Assembly (NCBI GenBank): GCA_002189035.1
Contig: NEEC01000014.1
Coordinates: 1,180,501-1,244,500 of the forward strand
Source: Utricularia gibba
Lineage: Eukaryota; Streptophyta; Magnoliopsida; Lamiales; Lentibulariaceae
DNA length: 64,000 nt
Direction of reading: 5' to 3'
The translations under genes were made by a program, and so were the position numbers. The stretch's first letter is position 1. The number at the start of each line of letters is the position of its first letter. This document shows, piece after piece, positions 36,368 to 47,168 of the stretch. The notes beneath the pieces were generated by a model that saw only the letters and a program-made list of their open reading frames with translations, ran no database searches and was not told the origin of the DNA.

Positions 36368-37420
36368 TTAGTACCTGTGATCATCGTCATACCTGTAGTT
36401 TTCATCATAAGATGTATAGCTCTTTGTGCTAATTGTTGGTTGCCTATTCACCTGCAAGCAAGGACTTACCAATATCAACATGGCGAAAGAGGTCATCAAA
36501 TAAACCACCTTGTTTATGCTCGTTCATCACAAGCATGTTAGGTGCAGGAAACTACATACCCTGTGAATCATATTCTCAAATGCCTCAGGACCATTGTCTT
36601 GGATATACTTCTCTGCTGCTGTGAGCACGTCCTCAGGCTTGCTGTAAACATCGCTCTTGCTCGGGGCGTACCACAGGTTAGTGGACCTCGGTCGAGTGAC
36701 GAGATTCGGGCGAACAAAATTCTCATAAACATGTGCTGCTCCATTGAAGTACGGAATCACCAGCCAGCATGTGAAGAACAGCTTCAAATATGGCCAGAAT
36801 GGGAACCTGGTATACACACGGATCACCGATCATGCTCTACTTATCTGAATACAGATTCTGAAGCACACATATGTTTACCCACAGACACCAAGAGTTCAAA
36901 TGTGTCCACATGGACAGGGAAAACGTGAAACCGATACACTCTTACAAAGGTTGACAGATCATGCAAGTGTAGAATCCATTAGAATTTAACAGGTGAGGGG
37001 CATACCACACCATAAGCCTGGCGAAGATGAGTTCAAAAAGGGTGATGATGGAGTAGAGAACCCAATACATGAGCCATTGCTGATGATCAGCTTGTGACCT
37101 CGTTTCAATAGCTCTAACTGAGGCATACCTGCCCAGAATTTTACCGCAGCCAGATGTCTTGTTAGAAGCCAGGGATTGAATCACATGTCATAGTACAGAA
37201 ACAATGAACGACTTACAGAGGATAAGCCAGAGTAGCCACAGGCCTGCAACCAGCATCCAAAATCCCTCAGAAGACAAAAGATAGTGATGATGATGACCCA
37301 GTATTCGAAAAACAGAGAAAAATGAAGAGAAGTGGAGTTAGTTTACACAGCGAGAACGTCGAAATTCTGCAACAGCAGATTGAAAAAGCTGTCGGAAGCA
37401 GAAGCTCCTCCACCCCGCAT
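36368..37420 (-). CDS. HVA22A: HVA22-like protein a (TB2/DP1/REEP family)
   Basis: ER membrane-shaping protein; HVA22 genes are often ABA- and stress-induced. Exons 37420-37347 (MRGGGASASDSFFNLLLQNF), 37243-37217 (27 bases), 37128-37006, 36806-36560 and 36451-36368 join in frame to 184 residues. Core: YPLYASVRAIETRSQADHQQW, YWVLYSIITLFE, then FFTCWLVIPYFNGAAHVYENFV and AAEKYIQDNGPEAFE. The last exon adds a Tyr/Asp-rich tail ending DENYRYDDDHRY, like HVA22a. The 108-base last intron contains an open stretch (HKQGGLFDDLFRHVDI) that could mislead gene finders. Confidence 0.9.
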
Positions 37421-38921
37421 CTTCAATGGCGAAATTTCTGCTCCAGAGGGGGGAAGATGCTGGGGATTTTATAAAGGAGCCACTTTTCGAAAGTGTTCCG
37501 GAAAGACATTCTTTCAGCCCGTAAAAGAAAAAAAGATTCCAATCGGAATCGGCGGCGGCGCGTTGCGGGAAAAACACTTAATGCTAAAGGCTTAGATTCC
37601 GGGGGTGAGGCTCTCTCCGGTCAGACGGTGGAATAAATAATTTTTCGTATCCTTTCTTTTTTGAATGCTGAAGTGGATTCCCTGAGTCGCATGAGTCCCG
37701 AATGAGATGAAGAAACCATTCAGACCCAGACATCCTCTGCCCATTAAAGAATCATGGGCATTAACTGCAGCTTTCGAAGAACACACTTTTGTTTCTGGCT
37801 TTTGCAATTCATACCAGAACTCAAAAGAGTTGAGCCCTAATCGTCTTCTTTGATAAAGCTAAAAGCTTCTTTGATACAGAAGGATCCCAACCTGAAAACA
37901 TAGAAATTTTCAACTGTGAAAGTTTCAGTAGGGCGGAGGAAAAGGGTTCCAGCCGGCACACACCCATAGCGTTTACAAGGAGATCAACGGACCAAAGCCA
38001 CGTTTCCAATGAACAAAAAAGTATTAGGAATGCGAAAAATTGGTAGCGGCGACATGGGTTTCATCAGTCATTTCACTGTTTAATGCTACTACGAACAGGC
38101 TAACATAATTTCTTCATGTGTGAAGAACCCTAGTAATGGCCGCCACTAAAAATACAGAACAGCCCAGATGGGGAATGGAGAAAAAAATATGCATCACCAT
38201 TGAATTCTGAAAGCAAAAACCTAAATTACTGCTACCCACAACTTGATGCATGAAATGCATGTGTAATTAATACCAACAACTACAAAATATCTGTACAAGG
38301 TCAGAACTTTGACCCACCCATTGTCTGGTTTCATCAAACGGGAGTGCCTAATTCTTATATATGTACTCTTAACAGAAATGGAGAAGCACAAGGCACATAT
38401 TTGAACAAGTGCTAGAAAGTCGGAAGGTACATGTATCATTGCTGGCTTAATCCAAGTGTCTACAATCACTAGCTAATCTACCTTAAAAAACAGTCCACCA
38501 TCTCGAAGAAAAGGAAAGTGTGCGACCACGATAATAAAAGAGAGAAAAGGAGAAAAAATTGACCGTAAGCCACCTGCTCGGCGATGCCATATTCTACTGC
38601 TTCTTTACTGGCATCAAAATCGTCGGCATAAATCACGCTTAATGGATACCTGTATTCCCCAGTCAAATATAAATCGTCCCCACAAACAATTAAATGTCAA
38701 AGTATCTATCTTTTTCAGTTCGTTTTTTTGAATGTGCCTTTTGCGTTAAAGAACATGAACCAGAGACCTGAACTTAAAAGTTGATATGTTTCTTCTTGGA
38801 AACAGAAAATCTTTTCTCCTCTGAGCTGTTTTCTTCTGTACTACGCGGTTTCCTGTTTTAAAAGTTAGCCTCACTCTTGTTCTCACATGCCTGAACAATT
38901 TCTCCTCACAACCTGTTTCTC
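37421..38921. other. Intergenic 1.5 kb between divergent HVA22a and CrRLK1L genes
   Basis: No full gene is supportable. It holds one exon-like fragment (38574-38649, separate entry) and unconvincing minus-strand frames at 37592-37807 and 37821-38009. Promoters of both flanking genes must be here. Confidence 0.5.
38574..38649 (-). other. Orphan exon-like fragment
   Basis: Between an AG acceptor (TACAG) and a CAG|GTGGCT donor lie 76 bases, open in one frame: YPLSVIYADDFDASKEAV and EYGIAEQ. Codon content looks like real coding, yet no neighbouring exon joins to it on either side. It is best read as a relic exon of a lost or fragmented gene, or chance. I do not recognise the protein. Confidence 0.3.
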
Positions 38922-41402
38922 ATGATCATGTCTGTTGTGATGAAAAGGACCCTTTTTAGCTCCTTCACGGCTGGTGTAGTTTTGGTTCTTGGTTTTGGTA
39001 TCTACGTGGTGGTGGGAGATGAGTTTTCTCCTGTTGATAACTATTTGATCGACTGTGGATCCTTGCAGAGTACTTTTCTAGATGATGGAAGGACTTTTTT
39101 CTCTGATTCTCAATCATCATCATCATCCTATTTATCTACTGATCAAGATGTTGTGGTTTCAACTGATTCTGATTCTGATTCCGATGTGTTCCTTCCTCTG
39201 CATCTCACTGCAAGAGTCTTTACCAGTGCGTCGATGTACCAGTTTCCAATCCTCAAACCAGGGTGGCATTGGCTTCGATTCTACTTCTATCCTGTTCAAC
39301 ACAGGATGTATAATCTCACCTCAGCCACATTTTCTGTAACAACAGGTCATGTTGTTCTGTTGCAAGGATTTTCTGTCAAACAAACTGTGTTCAAAGAGTA
39401 TCTCATCAACATCCCTTCAAGTAACCTCACTCTTACATTCTTGCCTGTGAAGAATTCGATTGCTTTCATCAACGGAATTGAAGTTGTTTCTGCTCCTAAT
39501 AGCTTGATCCCAAGCACAGCCTCTTCGGTTCCTCCAGGCAGTGAACTCGTTGGGCTAACAGACTGCGCAATGGAAGTTACACACCGGTTGAATGTGGGAG
39601 GTCCTGCTGTAACTCCGAAGAATGATCAATTGCATAGAACATGGTTGCCTGATTCACCCTTCATGATCTTCCCTGAAGGAGCTCACAGTGTCTCTGTTCC
39701 AAGTGATAGGATTCTCTATCCTGGAGATGGAATCGGACCAACTCCTTTGATTGCTCCTCCCTTAGTGTACTCAACTGCAGATCGAATGGCAGATCCCGGC
39801 ACAAGTAATCCAAACTTCAACCTAACATGGCAACTGAAAGTTGATCCTAGTTTTTCATACTTGATCAGACTCCACTTCTGTGACATAGTGAGCAATGCCC
39901 TCAACGAGCTTTACTTCAATGTGTACATCAATGAGATTCTGTGCGTCATGGGGCTTGATCTTTCCACCTTAACTCTAGGACTAGATGTACCGCACCACAT
40001 GGACTTCGTGCTCAGTGCCTCTGCCATAAAAAACGGGTCTGTGATCGTCCAGGTCGGCCCGAGTTGGGAGATACAATCAAGCATGCCTAATGCTATCCTT
40101 AATGGGCTAGAAGTGGTGAAACTGAGCAATTCAGCTGGGAATTTAGATGGCTTCTCCCCATCAAAGAGAATCAGTGTTGTGACAAAAGTTGCTGCTCTTG
40201 TGGGCTTAGCATTCGGATTAGTAGCATTGGTTTTGCTTCTCATCAGGATAGCAACTCAAAGACGCAGAGTGCCTAAAACTTATCAGAGACAGAGAACTTT
40301 AACTTCATGGCTTCTGTCTCTGAACTCCAACCAGTTCAGCTTCCTGTCAAGCAAGACCAGGATCTCCTCCACATTCTCAACTGATACAGATTCAGCCCTT
40401 AATCTCGGGAGACGGTTCACACTGAGCGAGCTGCGTGATGCAACAAGGAACTTCAGTGAGAGCACAATAGTAGGAGTTGGTGGATTTGGGAATGTTTACA
40501 TAGGAGAGGTAGATGAGGGGATAAAAGTTGCAGTGAAACGAGGGAATGCATTGAGTTCCCAAGGAATGAACGAGTTCCAGATGGAAATCCAGTTGCTCTC
40601 AAAGCTAAGACACAGACACCTGGTTTCCCTGATAGGATACTGTGATGAGCAATCAGAAATGATACTGGTCTACGAGTACATGTCCAATGGATCTCTTCGG
40701 AATCATCTCTACAACTCAAATTTGCCTCCCCTTTCATGGAAACAGAGGCTAGAAATCTGCATAGGAGCAGCCAGAGGACTGCACTATCTCCACACGGGAT
40801 CAACACCAGGGATAATCCATAGAGATGTAAAGACAACGAACATACTACTAGACGAATGTTTCGTCGCTAAAGTTTCCGACTTCGGCTTGTCGAAAGCCGG
40901 CCCGGAATCCCTGGATCAAACGCATGTCAGCACTGCAGTGAAGGGAAGCTTCGGATACCTGGATCCTGAATACTTCAAAAGGAAACAAATAACAGACAAA
41001 TCAGACGTTTACTCATTCGGAGTCGTGTTGTTCGAAGTTCTATGCGCTAGACCAGCAATAGACACGGGACTACCCCAGGAGCAAGCGAACTTAGCCGAGT
41101 GGGCAAAGAAACAAAAAGCTCGAGGGATGATTGAAACCATCGTCGATCCCAGCATCGTTGACAGTATCCATAGAGACTCACTACTCCTGTTTGTTGACAT
41201 TGCTGAGAAATGCCTAGCCGAATACGGAGTCGAAAGGCCGGCCATCGGAGATGTGCTGTGGCACCTTGAGTACGCTTTGCAGATCCAAGACACGAAAGAA
41301 GCTGAAGACAGAAGTACAACCAGTAGGGAGGAAATGGTGGTTGACGTAAGCGAGGATTCTGGTGCTGCTGTTCACTCCCCCGTCCTTCTTCATGGGAGGT
41401 GA
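38922..41402 (+). CDS. CrRLK1L receptor kinase (malectin-like domain; ERULUS/CAP1-like)
   Basis: Plasma-membrane receptor kinase of the Catharanthus RLK1-like family, which monitors the cell wall and binds RALF peptides with LORELEI-type partners. It is one exon of 826 residues, as usual for this family. Order: signal peptide (first ~30 residues; a second Met at residue 7 is possible), malectin-like region starting DNYLIDCGS (about 40-400), a helix LVGLAFGLVALVLLLI (about 425), and a kinase from RFTLSELRDATRNF. Kinase motifs: GVGGFGNVY, VAVKRG, IIHRDVKTTNILLDE (an RD kinase), SDFGLSK, GYLDPEYF and DVYSFGVVLFEVL. The Ser/Asp-rich insert near residues 60-85 is simple in sequence. From memory the DNYLIDCGSxQSTxLDDGR start is closest to At5g61350 (ERULUS/CAP1), a root-hair growth kinase; subgroup uncertain. 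Confidence 0.92.
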   Translation: MIMSVVMKRTLFSSFTAGVVLVLGFGIYVVVGDEFSPVDNYLIDCGSLQSTFLDDGRTFFSDSQSSSSSYLSTDQDVVVSTDSDSDSDVFLPLHLTARVFTSASMYQFPILKPGWHWLRFYFYPVQHRMYNLTSATFSVTTGHVVLLQGFSVKQTVFKEYLINIPSSNLTLTFLPVKNSIAFINGIEVVSAPNSLIPSTASSVPPGSELVGLTDCAMEVTHRLNVGGPAVTPKNDQLHRTWLPDSPFMIFPEGAHSVSVPSDRILYPGDGIGPTPLIAPPLVYSTADRMADPGTSNPNFNLTWQLKVDPSFSYLIRLHFCDIVSNALNELYFNVYINEILCVMGLDLSTLTLGLDVPHHMDFVLSASAIKNGSVIVQVGPSWEIQSSMPNAILNGLEVVKLSNSAGNLDGFSPSKRISVVTKVAALVGLAFGLVALVLLLIRIATQRRRVPKTYQRQRTLTSWLLSLNSNQFSFLSSKTRISSTFSTDTDSALNLGRRFTLSELRDATRNFSESTIVGVGGFGNVYIGEVDEGIKVAVKRGNALSSQGMNEFQMEIQLLSKLRHRHLVSLIGYCDEQSEMILVYEYMSNGSLRNHLYNSNLPPLSWKQRLEICIGAARGLHYLHTGSTPGIIHRDVKTTNILLDECFVAKVSDFGLSKAGPESLDQTHVSTAVKGSFGYLDPEYFKRKQITDKSDVYSFGVVLFEVLCARPAIDTGLPQEQANLAEWAKKQKARGMIETIVDPSIVDSIHRDSLLLFVDIAEKCLAEYGVERPAIGDVLWHLEYALQIQDTKEAEDRSTTSREEMVVDVSEDSGAAVHSPVLLHGR

Positions 41403-41743
41403 TCGGATTCACCATGCAAGCAACATGCTGCAGCTTGTACCATGACTCTATCCAGGATTCAAAAGAAATGCTAATAACTTACTTTTCCCAGTGAAAGCAA
41501 AAACGCAATTAGGGTAACGACGAGGCGTTGAACTTGAAAACGGAGATTATCAGAAGAGGACGACGCAGTGGGAAGGATGGAGATCGGAAAACCAGAAGAT
41601 CAATTTGGGGAGCCAGGCGAGCCCTACCCAGCCCCTTAAACCCATTACCCGATATAGCAAATAATTTGGGCTTCAACTTACTTATTTGGGCCGATACTGA
41701 ACACGGGCCCAACTCATTCCTCTGCCGCAGCCGGAGGAGGAAG
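41403..41743. promoter_or_regulatory. Spacer with site II elements before the 41.7-kb gene
   Basis: 341 bases. TGGGCT at 41667-41672, TGGGCC at 41687-41692 and GGCCCA at 41706-41711 lie within 80 bases of the ATG at 41744, like a compact housekeeping promoter. Confidence 0.5.
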
Positions 41744-42735
41744 ATGGTATTGGCAGATGGCCTGCTTTGCTCATTCCTCCGCCTCCTCCCCGATTGGTTC
41801 AGAAAGTAAGCTGCTGAAATCATGGAGTGCTCCCTCCTTCCCAAATGGGATACTCAAGACTGTTGCCCTTTTTCTATTACAGTTTTCAGGATTGATCCCT
41901 CCGATCCGGATCAACAAAGGTTAATGCTGCTGCTAGTCTGCATGTGGATCAGAATGCTGCTTCTTTAGAAGGTGAAAGACATCTCAAACGTCATGTGGAT
42001 GACGTTTCCAGAGAGAAGGAACGCGTGTTTAGCTCAGGGGAAGCTGCTGTGAAGTTGCCACTTCAGAAAGAAAGGCGCCACCAAACGGCTGATTCCTTTT
42101 GCTGGGAAGGGACTGCTTGTTTGGTTATCTCATTTGCCATTTCCTTGCTATGTTTCTAATGCCCAGATTACTTACTGAATGTTTCTCACTTTGCTCTTCG
42201 TTGTTAAATCCTCTCCTTGGTACGGCAGCCCCTCCCAAGAACCAGAATCCGATGAAGCTGATGCCGGAGGCTACAGCCTTCTTAAAGGCCAAACAACTGA
42301 GTGAGAGTCAGAAAAAGAATGGTTCTACTGCTGCTGCTGCTGTCAATGAAACACCTAGAAAAAAGATACAGGTAGAAGAAGGTATTCCTAGAATCACCTT
42401 TAGTTTCTACTCCCACATCATTTGAAGATGGGAGGGTGCAGGGAGAGAGCCCAGTGAGTAGACCTGTTTCTCTTTAATCAATTCATCCATGTAACATGAG
42501 AATAGTGAAGTAGAAATTTGCATGAGTTTTCATTTGGGCTCATCTGTTTTACAACAGATGGGAAAAGGGACGCTAAATGGGGTAGATAGATAACACTACA
42601 AATGGTCATGGCAGTACAGAAGAGAAACTGGGACTGCAAGATTTAAAGAATCACCAGAGTTCCAGCAGCCCCTCCACTCCATGGAAGAAGCAGCGCAAAC
42701 CAGCCAGTTTTACTTCCCTTCTCACCAGAAAATGA
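41744..42735 (+). CDS. Unnamed four-exon gene, basic C-terminus, with a one-base frame break
   Basis: I do not recognise the family. Exons 41744-41805 (MVLADGLLCSFLRLLPDWFR), 41890-42118, 42229-42371 and 42586-42735 agree in phase only if one base is added near 41916-41918 (aaa). That joins KIDPSDPDQQ to KVNAAASLHVDQNAAS and gives 194 residues. The middle is charged (GERHLKRHVDDVSREKERV, KLPLQKERRHQTADSF); the tail is Ser-rich then basic (STPWKKQRKPASFTSLLTRK). No membrane helix or known motif is evident; a nuclear location would fit the basic tail. Two splice sites are weak (donor T|GTTTGG at 42118, acceptor GGGTAG at 42585), so boundaries there are tentative. Its last 14 coding bases overlap the PDCB gene on the other strand. 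Confidence 0.55.
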
Positions 42736-44053
42736 GAAAACCAGCAGCCGCGGCGACGATTACAGGTACAGAAGAGGCGAGTCGCATCCCTCCTCGGCTA
42801 ATGTCGTTGGTCCCAGACGGACCGAGGCCACCTCCGATAGCGCCGTTGTTGGGGCCTGTCACCAGAGGGCTCCCACCACCACCCCCATTTGGAACCGTCG
42901 TCGTGCCTCCGGTGCCACCCACCGGAGCCGACGTAGTACTGCACATCATCACCACCACCACCATTCATCACAAACAAGTGTCAATTCCAATTTCCAATAA
43001 AATCATAGAAAAAGCAGCACCCAGTTATTGCTTTGAAAGCTACACAAAGGTAAACACACTAAAAGGGAAGGATGCGACTTAAAACCAAAGCAATGCGGGA
43101 GTGGGGCTGCTCCGAAAACACCAGTGACAACGAAAGGTTCATAAAGCCAACCAGCCACCCACCACCCATTTTTGAGGGTGGCCAGATTTCTAAATACCTC
43201 ACTACTTCTACTCTTTACCTTTATAATGTTAATTTGTTGATAAAAAAAATACAAAAATTAGTGTTGGTCAACTCTTCAAAGACTACTTTGACCTCTTCGT
43301 TGACCATTATCTATCTACTGGTCAACGAGCTTAAAGCTACTACCACACCAATCAACAAAAACCACAGATTTAAAAAAAAAAAGAAGAAAACAAGTAGAAA
43401 AGTGGGCCCCACTTACGGGGGCAAAATTGACATTACTTGCGTTGGGTAAAAAACGAGGTGATCGATCACGGTAAATGGTAATTAATTTGGTAGCCGAAAA
43501 ACTTGTTACCCCACCCGAAAACAGTAATAAATATTAAATAATGGTAAATGGAGAACCTTGCAGGATAAGCGCATCCGGCAGTGCCTGAAACAAACCAGAT
43601 CCGGCGTCAGGGCCAGAAAGGTAAATTACAAAAGAACATTATTTTTTAATTAAAAAAATGAAGCTCACTGGGATCGGAGGTAACGATGGAGGCGGCGCCG
43701 GAGAAGTCGCAGGCGGTTGCAGCCTGGTGATTCCTCTGGAAGTAGCTGTTAACAGCGTAGTTACAGTGCGCGTGAACCGTGTTCGGGTTGAAACACGGCC
43801 CATTCTGGTGCGTCGGGTTGCAATCGGCTCCGGCTCCGCACGCGTAATCTAGGGTTTTTTGCAGCACGGCGTCCCCCACTCCTTCCCTGCACACGCACCA
43901 CGTCGCACCTGCAAACACACAAAAAAGAAAAAGTAAGCAAAAAAGAAAGCGCAACTACAGGAGTGAGGAGCGCGAGAGAGAGGTACTTGAGTAGGAAGCC
44001 ATGGAAGCAAGAAGGAGCAGGAGACAGAGAGAAGTGGGAGAAGAAGAATCCAT
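42722..44053 (-). CDS. X8-domain GPI-anchored protein, plasmodesmata callose-binding (PDCB)-like
   Basis: Cell-wall protein; PDCBs bind callose at plasmodesmal necks and restrict symplastic flow. Exons 44053-43987 (signal peptide MDSSSPTSLCLLLLLASMAS), 43908-43669, 43584-43557 (28 bases) and 42938-42722 join in frame to 183 residues. The X8 (CBM43) module runs from ATWCVC to AGCAYP with the expected Cys set (WCVC, YACGAGADC, GPCFNPNT, AHCNYAVN, ACDFSGAA). A Gly/Thr/Pro linker follows, then a hydrophobic GPI signal (VPVIVAAAAGFLIFW) at the stop. No glucanase domain is attached. PDCB1 or PDCB3 are the closest by memory; other short X8 proteins look similar. Confidence 0.9.
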
Positions 44054-44650
44054 TGTGTTGCTAAGTTGCCAGGAGAGGGAGAGGGAGAGAGATGCGTTTA
44101 GAGAAGTGGACAGCTTACATGTACTACCACCACTGCTGCATTGTTGCTATTTATAAACATTAAAATACCAATTTTAAAATACAAATCCAGACATTGCCAT
44201 ATACCATACCATGTGTGCCACTCATACAAAGACTTCCGTTTATATGACATACAAACAAGACATACGTCATACCTTTTGATCGAAACATAATCTATTTCAA
44301 ATCATTCAAATCTACGAAAGTTTACAGCATACTATTTCGAATCTTTTTTCGGAGCAAGATGCCTAGCTTACGTTCTCAAAATTTACATGACTATTTCCCT
44401 ACTCAAATGGGGAAAATGGAGTGAAAGCGGGAGGGGGGTCCGAGTCTTTTGTCGGCGATTGTACCTTTTGCCCCGCACCCGAGTCTCATTCCTAACTCCA
44501 ACCACACACACACACACAGGTACATGCCATGGCGATTGAGCAATGAGGAAGAGGCTATGTTTTTTTTGTGCGCTGTGCCATGGCTTCTGGTCACTCGCAA
44601 CGGCTATATATCTTCACATCTTTTGAATTATAAATATTGATATATTTACG

Positions 44651-44701
<51 letters not shown>

Positions 44702-45352
44702 CCCATCAACGGCTAGCTGGATATTCTATTCTGTTCCGTACCGGTTTGAATTTTCTTGGCTCGTACACCTACCACCCTACTACCCCTCGGCGAGGCTTTG
44801 CCCCTACCAAATTCTTGTCCACTGCCCCAAATCTGTGACACGTCACCGTTAGGAAAAAACGCAATAGTGATCGTCATCTAACTCATCCATAACAAGCACC
44901 GGACTCTTTCATCTTTTTTACTGTAAGGACACGTACTGAAACAAAAACAAGCCACAACGCGGAAAGCCTGTGGAAAGCAGAAGCAAGCGCACATGAAGAA
45001 ACACAGAATGGCAGAGGGATGTGAAGGTGAAGCACTATTGAGTGAGAAGACAAAGGAAAGACGACGTAGAGAGGGTGGAAACAGTAGGGAAAAAGACGGC
45101 AAAAGGCAACTTTCAAGGTAAAAGGGATTGGGGTTAGAGACGAATACCTTCTAGAGTTGCTTGTTAGCTGTCAGACTGGTTATGAGGACATTGTTGCTCC
45201 ACGGAATGTAAAGAGGGAATATATACATTTTCACGGCACCAATCCATAATCATAGAGGTTGCTGAGTTGATCCATAAAAAAGTGAAGATCCTACAACATG
45301 CAGAACATAGGGTTCCGATGAAAAGTCGATAAACCCGGTATGTTGTTGGTCA
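44054..45352. other. Intergenic with a long (TA)n microsatellite
   Basis: About 1.3 kb: the PDCB promoter side, a (TA)n run at about 44655-44696, and the 3' side of the CAND gene. Frames at 44878-45116 are hydrophobic and unsupported. Confidence 0.55.
44655..44696. repeat. (TA)n microsatellite, about 21 units
   Basis: An uninterrupted TA dinucleotide run of roughly 42 bases, likely length-variable between individuals. Confidence 0.9.
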
Positions 45353-46942
45353 CTACTCCCAGTCAGTGTCGAAGAAACCAGCCTCCTTCATCTCGGAGTA
45401 GTATGCAGTGTCCAAAAGCCAATCTTCCTCCTGCAAATCATCATGGGAGTGTTTAAGTGATCCAAAAAATTTCATAAGGGGGTACGCATGTTTTTGCACT
45501 GAAATCCCTTTTGTTAGAAGATGGTGGTAGAATAGAAACCGAGAACAAGCATGATAGTTAGTTACCTGGAAAAAATCAGCCAGGAAAGTCATGTAGAGGT
45601 ATGGAAGATAGAGAGAGTGACGACATATAACTAGAATATTGTAGCACCTGGAAGAAGTTTCATCATCTACATAAGCTCGAAGACTCATACGTAAAATTTG
45701 AATGATTAAATAAATCATTGAGATGTGAGTACCAAATTCCAAGACTAAAGCCAAACCCGGCCACTCCGCATGCCAGTAACACCATGACATTGAATGCAAA
45801 CATGGCGACCACATAGTTGTAAAACGATGGCCTCGCTGCAAAAGCTTGGAATATCAAACTTCAAAGCAATGCAAGAAATGAGATGAAAGAAGCAGAAAGC
45901 ACACGCACGTGGTAGCTTATCTCTCCACTTTGAGTAGTGAACGAAGAGGATGTAGCAATAGATTGCTGTCAGAATCAAAGTCTGAACAAACAACACACTC
46001 CACTTTCCCCAGTCTGTAGCATTGGAATTGACAAGCAAAGGCACCCTAAATCCAAATATGAAGATTGCCTGCACCAAGGAAGGTTGAATCATCCCTCTGT
46101 CTGTAGAACAGACAAGATACAAGACGTCTAGGAGTTCCAAAATAAGACCCTTTGCATTTCAATCCAAAACATCAACCGGGAACATGCAGTGTATATTAAA
46201 ATGATTTCATGATCTTTTTCCTATCCAACGTGAAATTCACATATTTCAAAAACACTAGAGGGATGAGAGCACATGCGTTACCTGAAGAAATACATCCGCA
46301 GCGGCAACTGAACCTGAAATAAGAAAGGTATGCGCCAGCGACTCCAGGCCACTAGAATAATTCTCCTGAAGCAGGAACGCCACTATACTAATTTCTAATA
46401 GAAGCATCCCAAGTTCAGTAGTTAATGATAATAGATTCCAACCCACTGCCTTTCCAGGATCACACCGCCAATCCTGTTTTCATATCAAAGAAGCAAAATT
46501 TGACAAATTAGGAAGGATCGAGGGCACAAGCAAACTAATTTACCAGCACAAACGATTTTACGGGTACAGAAATAACAAGCCTGGGCTAATTATAGTTCAT
46601 TGCGCAGATCAAAGATAGCAAAATCACCTAGGCGATTAAAAAACCGCCCAAAAACTTAACCTGAAGAAGAGACCACGCTAAATTGAGAAGCGCCGAGAAC
46701 CACAGAAGGGCGTAGTAGGCGATCATGACATAGGACCTCCGGTGAGCGAGCTTCTTGACGTGCCGCCTTGCCTGAAAGCCAAGGTACAACAACAGCAGCA
46801 CCGCCGGCACAACCAGCGCAGCGTCGCGCCATAAGCTGTTGCAGCTGGCGCCCCGTCCAGAAACAGTCTCGATTTGGGGATCGGCGATCGATGGTATCGG
46901 GATTGAGAAATTAGGGTTTGACATCCGCCCAAAAATCGCCAC
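45353..46942 (-). CDS. Seven-helix TPRA1/CAND-type membrane protein
   Basis: Homologue of transmembrane protein adipocyte-associated 1; the plant versions (CAND2 and relatives) were proposed as candidate G-protein-coupled receptors, a role still debated. Exons 46942-46661, 46473-46282, 46068-45909, 45835-45733, 45647-45566 and 45430-45353 join in frame to 298 residues. Helices include ALVVPAVLLLLYLGF, SYVMIAYYALLWFSALLNLAW, WNLLSLTTELGMLLLEISIV, FLISGSVAAADVFLQ, VQTLILTAIYCYILFV and VVAMFAFNVMVLLACGVAGF. The tail EEDWLLDTAYYSEMKEAGFFDTDWE is typical of the plant family. A second in-frame Met (46924) could be the start. Confidence 0.88.
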
Positions 46943-47168
46943 AAGAAAATCAAATCATCTCCGTAACCTACCATCGGCAACCGTGTGCTAATTAAATACT
47001 TATTTCAACTCATCCCTTTTTTCCCCAGAATTTAAATACATAAATAGAAAATTAATTAAATAAAATCATTTTATTATTGCAAAAATACGACAACCACAAT
47101 GAACTTCTAACACAGCACAGAATCAATTGGTGTCTGCTCATGGTTTTTGGAAACTCGTGGCCTCTACA

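Noticed and set aside
36519-36559. Exon starting HKQGGLFDDLF in the HVA22a gene
   Set aside because: It would need a 41-base intron, too short for plants. A 108-base intron to VNRQPTISTK gives the expected HVA22a tail.
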